DNA from: Acholeplasmataceae bacterium
Lineage (GTDB): Bacteria > Bacillota_I > Bacilli_A > Izemoplasmatales > Hujiaoplasmataceae
Direction of reading: 5' to 3'
DNA length: 8,140 nt
Assembly: GCA_012515085.1 (NCBI GenBank)
Contig: JAAYZB010000164.1
Span: 1 to 8,140 of the forward strand
The notes under the pieces are model-generated. The model had not been told where the DNA came from. It saw nothing but the letters and a program-made list of their open reading frames with translations, and did not search any database. This document shows positions 1 to 5,387 of this stretch, piece after piece. The position numbers were made by a program, and so were the translations under genes. The stretch's first letter is position 1; each line of letters starts with the position of its first letter.

Positions 1-2
1 GC

Positions 3-1814
3 CATTTTGGCGCCCATTTGGTGAAAGACGCGGCGGGCGTCGTTCAAGGCGTCACCTTCAGCGTCTATGCCCCACATGCCCAAATCGTGTCCGTCGTCGG
101 TGATTTTAACGGCTGGGATTCTCGGACACATGTGATGGAGAAAACCGATCCTTCGGGGATCTATTCGTCGTTCATTCCGGGATTAACGGAGTATAGCCGT
201 TATAAATACGTGATTGTCACCCCAAGTGGCGAAACGCTTTTTAAAGCCGATCCATTCGCTTTTTATGCGGACATTCGTCCGGAAACCTCCTCGAAAGTGA
301 TGGATCTGTCGGGTTATGTGTGGCATGACGCGGCCTATATGAGTAGGCGAAGAACCATCAATTCTTTCCATTCTCCCATGGCGATTTATGAAGTGCATCT
401 GGGAACTTGGATGCGTCGCCCCGATGGGAGAATCCACAAGTACAATGAAATCGTGGACCGTCTGATCGAGCATGTGAGGGCACACGGGTTCACTCACATT
501 GAACTCATGCCGGTGATCGAGCATCCCTTGGATGAATCTTGGGGCTATCAGGGAACCGGTTATTATAGCGCGACCTCTCGGTATGGCTCTCCGAAAGATT
601 TGATGTATTTCATTGACCGCTGCCATCAAGCCGATATCGGGGTCTTGATGGACTGGGTCCCGGGACATATTTGTAAAGACGCTCACGGGCTGTATTTCTT
701 TGATGGAGAGCCACTATATGAATATGCCGATCGCAAAATCAGAGAAAACGACGTCTGGGGCACCGTGAACTTGGATCTTGGAAAAGGCATCACCCGAAGT
801 TTTTTGATTTCGAATGCCTTGTTCTGGATCGACTGGTTCCATATGGATGGATTCCGGATCGATGCCGTCTCCAATATTCTCTATTATTTGGGCGATAGCC
901 GCAACGGCGAGAACCAAGGAGCAATCGAATTTTTAAAAAGCTTGAATCAAGCCGTCAAGGAAAAGGATCCTTGTGTTTTGATGATGGCCGAAGATTCAAC
1001 GACCTATCCCCATTTGACCGCCTCGACAGAAAAAGGAGGCATTGGGTTTGATTACAAGTGGAACATGGGCTGGATGAACGACACACTTCGGTATTTTTCC
1101 AAAGATCCGATCTACCGGAAGTATCACCATGACCAGCTGACATTCGGCATGATGTATGCGTATTCCGAGAATTTCATCTTACCGTTTTCTCACGACGAAG
1201 TCGTCCATGGCAAGTTTTCCCTCCTTGGGAAAATGCCAGGTGATGTTTGGCAACAATTCGCCACGTTTCGGGCGATGATCGGCTTCCAATACACCTTCCC
1301 CGGGAAGAAACTTCTGTTCATGGGCGGGGAATTCGCCCAGATGCACGAATGGAGAGATCAAGAAGAACTCGATTGGAAACTTTTAGCGCTTCCCATGCAT
1401 CAGAGTGCCAACCGCTTCGTGAAAGACTTGGGACAAGTCTATTTGCATCACCCCGCTTTATTCGAGCGTGATCACGACCCCGGAGGCTTTCAGTGGATCG
1501 ATCCCAATAACAAAGAACAATCCATTTTTCTTTATGCGCGCCATGGATTCTCAATCGAGGACTGCTTGATCGTGGTTTTGAACCTGACACCCATCGCTTA
1601 TCCCAACTATTCGTTGGGTGTCCCTTTTCCCGGATGGTATGAAGAAATCTTGAATTCGGACAAAGAGATCTATGGGGGGTCCGGAGTCTATAACGGATTG
1701 CCCTTGAAAACCCAAGCTATCTCCCAACATGGATTGCCTCACCGCTTAGAAATCCAAGTGGCACCACTGTCGTTGAGTGTGTTGGCAGTATCAAAGCGAG
1801 GTGAGAAGCAATGA
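3..1814 (+). CDS. glgB: 1,4-alpha-glucan (glycogen) branching enzyme GlgB, 5'-truncated by window edge
   Basis: Cleaves alpha-1,4 glucan chains and rejoins them as alpha-1,6 branches during cytoplasmic glycogen synthesis (GH13 family). The frame is open to the left edge: codons before the TTG at 18 read H-F-G-A-H, matching the family's (L/F)G(A/S)H motif, so the true start lies outside. A CBM48-type beta-sandwich comes first (VVGDFNGWD), then the GH13 barrel: MPVIEHP and SWGYQGTGYYS, DWVPGH and KDAHG, DGFRIDAV with the nucleophile Asp at codon 861-863, MMAEDST with the acid/base Glu at 990-992, and SHDEVVHGK with the third acidic residue, Asp, at 1194-1196. The nucleophile to acid/base spacing of 43 residues equals that of Bacillus GlgB (as I recall D309/E352), implying about 22 missing residues and a full length near 625. 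A C-terminal beta domain with NSD..YGGSG ends the protein. Its stop overlaps the glgC start by 4 nt (ATGA). Identification is very secure; only the start is unknown. Confidence 0.97.
   Translation, partial: HFGAHLVKDAAGVVQGVTFSVYAPHAQIVSVVGDFNGWDSRTHVMEKTDPSGIYSSFIPGLTEYSRYKYVIVTPSGETLFKADPFAFYADIRPETSSKVMDLSGYVWHDAAYMSRRRTINSFHSPMAIYEVHLGTWMRRPDGRIHKYNEIVDRLIEHVRAHGFTHIELMPVIEHPLDESWGYQGTGYYSATSRYGSPKDLMYFIDRCHQADIGVLMDWVPGHICKDAHGLYFFDGEPLYEYADRKIRENDVWGTVNLDLGKGITRSFLISNALFWIDWFHMDGFRIDAVSNILYYLGDSRNGENQGAIEFLKSLNQAVKEKDPCVLMMAEDSTTYPHLTASTEKGGIGFDYKWNMGWMNDTLRYFSKDPIYRKYHHDQLTFGMMYAYSENFILPFSHDEVVHGKFSLLGKMPGDVWQQFATFRAMIGFQYTFPGKKLLFMGGEFAQMHEWRDQEELDWKLLALPMHQSANRFVKDLGQVYLHHPALFERDHDPGGFQWIDPNNKEQSIFLYARHGFSIEDCLIVVLNLTPIAYPNYSLGVPFPGWYEEILNSDKEIYGGSGVYNGLPLKTQAISQHGLPHRLEIQVAPLSLSVLAVSKRGEKQ
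1798..1804 (+). promoter_or_regulatory. Ribosome binding site of glgC
   Basis: GAGGTGA lies 6 nt before the ATG at 1811, inside the last codons of glgB. It matches the GAGGTGA part of the consensus Shine-Dalgarno sequence. Together with the ATGA stop/start overlap it fixes the glgC start and suggests translational coupling to glgB. Confidence 0.85.
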
Positions 1815-2947
1815 GCAAATTGATGGTCGCGATGATTTTGGTCGGCGGGAAAGGCTCCCGTCTTCGTGAAATCACCCAAGATACCGCCAAACCGGCGGTC
1901 GCGTTTGGCGGGAAATATCGTTTGATCGATTTCACACTATCCAACCTCGTCTCGAGCCAAATCGATGCGATTGGGCTCATCACGCAGTATGAGCCTTACG
2001 AATTGATGGCCTATATTGGTTCGGGGGCGTCTTGGGATCTAGATGTCGTCGATGGCGGGATCCGGTTTTTGACGCCTTACTCGAGTGCCAACGATCAAGT
2101 TATCTGGCAAAAAGGGACGGCACACGCCGTCAAACAATACTTTCGGTTCGTCAAGGATATCGGCGCGGAGTATGTTTTGATTCTATCGGGAGACCAACTC
2201 TATAAGATGAATTATCAAGCGATGTTGAAACATCACTTGGAAACACACGCGGAGATCACGATTGCTGCGACCAAGGTACCTTTGAAGGATGCCAATCGCT
2301 ATGGAATTTTGGATGTGTCCGCAACAGGCGAACTGGTCGCTTTCAACGAAAAACCACTCGCCCCGATCAGCAATCTCGCCTCGATGGGACTCTATCTCTT
2401 CAATACGTCGGTATTGGAAGGCTTGTTAGAAGATGGGTCGACCGAGGAAACGGTCGATTTCGGTGAAAACATTATCCCGAAAGCCATTCGTGAGCAGAAA
2501 CGGATTCAGGTCTATCTTCATAATGACTATTGGATGGATGTCGGGACCGTCGAGTCCTTGTTTCAAGCAAACATGGATTTGATCGACAATCCGGATTTTT
2601 TGAACTTGAATCAATCCCGCAACATGCCGGTCTATTCCCGTTCCTTGAACCTCCCCCCGCATTTGGTGGAAGGAGGAGTGGTTACCGACAGCATCATCGC
2701 CGATGGATCGATCATCCGTGGGATGGTCCATCATTCGGTCATCGGGTATGAATGCTTGATCGATCAGGAAAGTGTTTTGGAAAACGTGGTGCTCCTTCCG
2801 GGAGTCATTATCCGATCCGGTGTGAGACTAAAAAATGCGATCGTGAACAAGCAAACGATCATTCCCAAGGATTTTGTATCCGAGACAGAGCAAGTTCGGT
2901 TGTTTTCTGGTGAGCATTTCCGCGAGGAGGCGAAAACCATTGTCTAG
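1811..2947 (+). CDS. glgC: Glucose-1-phosphate adenylyltransferase, catalytic subunit GlgC
   Basis: Makes ADP-glucose and pyrophosphate from glucose-1-phosphate and ATP, the committed step of bacterial glycogen synthesis. The 378-residue product has the family length for Bacillota. The N-terminal nucleotidyltransferase domain shows the glycine-rich loop GGKGSR (12-17), AKPAV (26-30) and FGGKYRLIDF; the catalytic Asp is at residue 128 in ILSGDQLYK, the glucose-1-phosphate motif FNEKP has Glu180 and Lys181, followed by ASMGLYLF and YWMDVGT (240-246). A C-terminal left-handed beta-helix with hexapeptide repeats runs from about 288 to 360. The catalytic residues that I can place are present, unlike in the GlgD half of the next gene. 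Some usual positions differ: Val for Ala in L(A)GG, LSNLVSSQ where LSNCxNSG is common, and GDQLYKMNY where GDHIYKMDY is common. It starts at ATG in a 4-nt overlap with glgB; its end overlaps the next gene by 8 nt. It most likely works with the GlgD moiety encoded downstream. Confidence 0.96.
   Translation: MSKLMVAMILVGGKGSRLREITQDTAKPAVAFGGKYRLIDFTLSNLVSSQIDAIGLITQYEPYELMAYIGSGASWDLDVVDGGIRFLTPYSSANDQVIWQKGTAHAVKQYFRFVKDIGAEYVLILSGDQLYKMNYQAMLKHHLETHAEITIAATKVPLKDANRYGILDVSATGELVAFNEKPLAPISNLASMGLYLFNTSVLEGLLEDGSTEETVDFGENIIPKAIREQKRIQVYLHNDYWMDVGTVESLFQANMDLIDNPDFLNLNQSRNMPVYSRSLNLPPHLVEGGVVTDSIIADGSIIRGMVHHSVIGYECLIDQESVLENVVLLPGVIIRSGVRLKNAIVNKQTIIPKDFVSETEQVRLFSGEHFREEAKTIV
2925..2930 (+). 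promoter_or_regulatory. Ribosome binding site that fixes the TTG start of glgD-glgA
   Basis: A perfect AGGAGG lies 9 nt before the TTG at 2940, inside the last codons of glgC. No other in-frame start nearby has such a site, and the residues that would be added by starting further upstream do not resemble the family. This is the evidence for a TTG start at 2940 with an 8-nt overlap with glgC. Confidence 0.88.
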
Positions 2948-5387
2948 TCTCTTCGTGGTGGTCGATGCGGCCAACAAAGGCTTTTTTGGCAAACTGACGC
3001 GGAGCCGGGTTCCCGGCGCCATTCCATTTGGCGGGAAATACCGGTTGATCGATTTCACGCTCTCCAATTGTAAGAATTCGCACGTGACGAACGTGGGTAT
3101 TTTTCCGTATGGCTATTATCGCTCTTTATCGGACCATATCGGGTCGGGAGACCGCTGGGATCTCAACCGGCGGAAAGACGGTGTCTTTATCTTGCCCCCC
3201 AAAAATTTGATCTTGACGATTGAGGATTCACTCAGTTTTCGGCGAATGTATGAGCACTTGGAATACTTCAAGCGATCCTCTCAGGAATATGTGTTGGTGA
3301 CGCCTGCCAATCTCGTTTGGAACATCGATTATCAAGTGTTATTGCATCAACATCTCATCACGGGTGCCGATCTGACGGAAGTGTTGTCGGCGGAACAAAA
3401 ACGGATCCGTACTTTCATCCTGGCAAAAAAACTCTTACTCGACTATATCTTGAATGCCGATACGATTCCTTATCGGAACTTGACGGATTGTTTCGATTAT
3501 GCACCGACGATTAAAAAAGAAACCTATCTGTTTGATGCGGAATGCCGGTTGGTCGAAACCAGTTTCGATCTTTACCAAGCCAACATGGCGCTTTTGAATC
3601 CGCTCACGCGGATGGAACTTTTCAAAAAGGAACGGCCGATCTATTCCAAAGAGACCATGTCGGCTGCCGCGCGCTATGGCAAAGAGGCATCCATTGACAA
3701 TAGTTTGATCGCAAGTGGCGCCGTTGTCGAAGGGCGAGTGGTCCACTCGATCATCGGGCGGAAAGTGCGCATAGAAGCCGGGGCGAAGGTTGCGAACAGC
3801 GTCCTCATGAATCAATGCGTCGTTGAAAAAGACGCCTCCGTCAGCTACGCTATTTTGGACAAAGAAACCAGCGTCGCTTCCTCTAGTCGGGTGGAAGGCG
3901 ATTTGAATCAGCTTTTTGTCTCGGAAAAGAAACAAATCGTCGTGGGACAAGAAAATTTGAAAGTTCTGCAGATTACGGCAGAATGCCACCCGTTTGTCAA
4001 AGTCGGCGGACTCGCCGACGTGGTAGCCTCCCTTTCCGACAACTTCACCCGCCTTGGAGTCGAAGCCTTCGTCATGATGCCGCTTTACCGGATGATTGAA
4101 GACAAGTACAAAGCTTATTTGGAAAACAAAGCCGAACAGATCATCGACTATGGCGGGGAAAAATTCAAAGTGACACTCCACTATGTCCTCGATCAGAATG
4201 TCAACTATTATTTTATCGAAGCTTATGATTTCTTTGATCGACCCAAGATCTATGGGTACGAGGATGATGGCGACCGCTTTGCCTTCTTTGCCAAAGCGGC
4301 GGTCGCTTTTCTGGATATCTTTGAAGCACTCCCCGACATCATTCATATCCATGACTGGCACTTGGGGTTGATCCCTTTGTTACTCAAAGCTGATTCTCGC
4401 TATGAAGACATCCAAACCTTGATTACGATCCATAATATCGAGTACCAGGGAATCCATTCTGCCGATATCTTAAAAAAGCTGGGGCTCAACGTGCCTTTTC
4501 AGACGCAAAAAGAAATCAATTTCCTTGCGCTGGGGATGACGCATGCGACGAAACTCTCCACCGTCTCGGAAACCTATCGCGAGGAATTGAAATTCGAATA
4601 CTATTCCAAGAATCTCGTCGATATCATCAACCGAAGGGATCGGGATTTTTACGGAATCTTGAACGGGATCTCCGATGAGATCGGACCAAACCGCGATTTG
4701 ACGATTGCGAGGAAATACAACTTGATGAACGTCTTTTCCGCCAAGAAGGAAAACAAAGCCAATCTGCAAAAGCGGATGGCGCTCTCGATCGGAAACGACT
4801 ATTTCCTGATGGGGATGGTCTCGCGGATCGTCGAACAAAAAGGCTTTGAACTCCTGATCCCCGCCCTCGAAGAACTATTGCAGGATCCTTCCAATCAGTT
4901 TGTGCTCCTAGGGACGGGAGAAGAACACTTCAAAGAACGGCTCGAAAGGCTGAAAGAACGGTTTCCCGATCAAGTTGCCTTGAATTTGGAATACAACGCC
5001 ACGGAACCGAGTTACATCTATGCGGGAGCCGACGTGTTTTTGATGCCCTCCCGCTATGAACCCTGCGGGACGAGCCAAATGATCGCGTTAAAATACGGCA
5101 CGATCCCGATCGTGCGGCAAACCGGTGGCTTGAACGATACGATCGAAGCGTTCGATCCGATCACGAAACGGGGAAACGGGTTTAAGTTCTATAACTATGA
5201 CGAGCGAGATCTGTTGTTTCAAGTCCGCCATGCAAAACAGCTCTATTTGACGGATCGATCTTCTTGGCAACAATTGATCATCAATGCGATGAACAGCCAC
5301 TTTTGGGAGAAAGACTGTGCGCTCGCCTATGTCAGCTTGTATCGCCAGATGCTGGCAAAACCATTACAACAGGAGGGGACTCGATGA
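2940..5387 (+). CDS. glgDA: Fused GlgD (pyrophosphorylase regulatory-type subunit) - GlgA (glycogen synthase)
   Basis: One uninterrupted 815-residue frame encodes two normally separate proteins. Residues 1 to about 339 are a complete GlgD: FGGKYRLIDFTLSN, DHIGSG.RWDLNRRKDGV, then hexapeptide beta-helix repeats at about 250-325. GlgD is the GlgC paralogue that supports GlgC activity in Bacillota; as expected it lacks the GGxGxR loop and has Asn124 where GlgC has its catalytic Asp. Residues 340-815 are a full-length GlgA (GT5 family, GT-B fold), which transfers glucose from ADP-glucose to glycogen: KVGGLAD with Lys354, HDWH (471-474), VSRIVEQKG with Arg629 and Lys634, and EPCG with Glu707. Counted from Leu340 these are 15, 290, 295 and 368, close to E. 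coli K15, R300, K305 and E377. No extra linker separates the halves. Start TTG at 2940 is chosen from the AGGAGG site; the stop overlaps glgP by 4 nt. Odd points: the joint, KVGG instead of K(T/S)GG, and NGIS (575-578) where NGID is usual. Both identities are secure; that the two are one polypeptide rests on the sequence being correct at about 3951-3958. Confidence 0.93.
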   Translation: MSSLFVVVDAANKGFFGKLTRSRVPGAIPFGGKYRLIDFTLSNCKNSHVTNVGIFPYGYYRSLSDHIGSGDRWDLNRRKDGVFILPPKNLILTIEDSLSFRRMYEHLEYFKRSSQEYVLVTPANLVWNIDYQVLLHQHLITGADLTEVLSAEQKRIRTFILAKKLLLDYILNADTIPYRNLTDCFDYAPTIKKETYLFDAECRLVETSFDLYQANMALLNPLTRMELFKKERPIYSKETMSAAARYGKEASIDNSLIASGAVVEGRVVHSIIGRKVRIEAGAKVANSVLMNQCVVEKDASVSYAILDKETSVASSSRVEGDLNQLFVSEKKQIVVGQENLKVLQITAECHPFVKVGGLADVVASLSDNFTRLGVEAFVMMPLYRMIEDKYKAYLENKAEQIIDYGGEKFKVTLHYVLDQNVNYYFIEAYDFFDRPKIYGYEDDGDRFAFFAKAAVAFLDIFEALPDIIHIHDWHLGLIPLLLKADSRYEDIQTLITIHNIEYQGIHSADILKKLGLNVPFQTQKEINFLALGMTHATKLSTVSETYREELKFEYYSKNLVDIINRRDRDFYGILNGISDEIGPNRDLTIARKYNLMNVFSAKKENKANLQKRMALSIGNDYFLMGMVSRIVEQKGFELLIPALEELLQDPSNQFVLLGTGEEHFKERLERLKERFPDQVALNLEYNATEPSYIYAGADVFLMPSRYEPCGTSQMIALKYGTIPIVRQTGGLNDTIEAFDPITKRGNGFKFYNYDERDLLFQVRHAKQLYLTDRSSWQQLIINAMNSHFWEKDCALAYVSLYRQMLAKPLQQEGTR
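5371..5378 (+). promoter_or_regulatory. Ribosome binding site of glgP
   Basis: AGGAGGGG lies in the last codons of the glgD-glgA gene. Its AGGAGG core ends 7 nt before the ATG at 5384. It selects this ATG over in-frame start codons further upstream inside the glgA region. Confidence 0.9.

Noticed and set aside
18..23. TTG at 18 or GTG at 21 as the start of glgB
   Set aside because: The frame stays open to the window edge and the preceding codons read HFGAH, which belongs to the conserved GlgB N-terminal motif. The active-site positions also imply about 22 further residues upstream.
2670..2680. AAGGAGG followed by GTG inside glgC, as an internal gene start
   Set aside because: The spacing to the GTG is 1 nt, too short, and the motif is explained by the glgC codons Glu-Gly-Gly-Val in the beta-helix region. 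No separate gene follows.
3004..3017. GCCGGG / CCCGGC near-palindrome at the start of glgD
   Set aside because: Short, with a 2-nt centre, inside coding sequence and without any known operator resemblance. Probably chance.
3953..3959. A AAT TTG heptamer at the fusion joint as a programmed frameshift site
   Set aside because: It fits the X XXY YYZ pattern, but a -1 shift would leave GlgA for a frame with no conserved product until a stop about 140 nt later, and the zero frame already gives full GlgA. No supporting downstream structure of the usual kind is evident.
4002..4019. GC-rich hairpin, 7-bp arms with a 4-nt loop, shortly after the fusion joint
   Set aside because: It coincides with codons for the conserved VGGLAD motif of GlgA and is not followed by a T-run, so it is not a terminator. 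A role near the possible internal start cannot be supported from sequence.
3435..4361. Long reverse-strand open frame opposite the GlgD-GlgA joint
   Set aside because: The forward frame is clearly coding on both sides of the joint. The reverse product has no recognisable family and no convincing ribosome binding site was seen.
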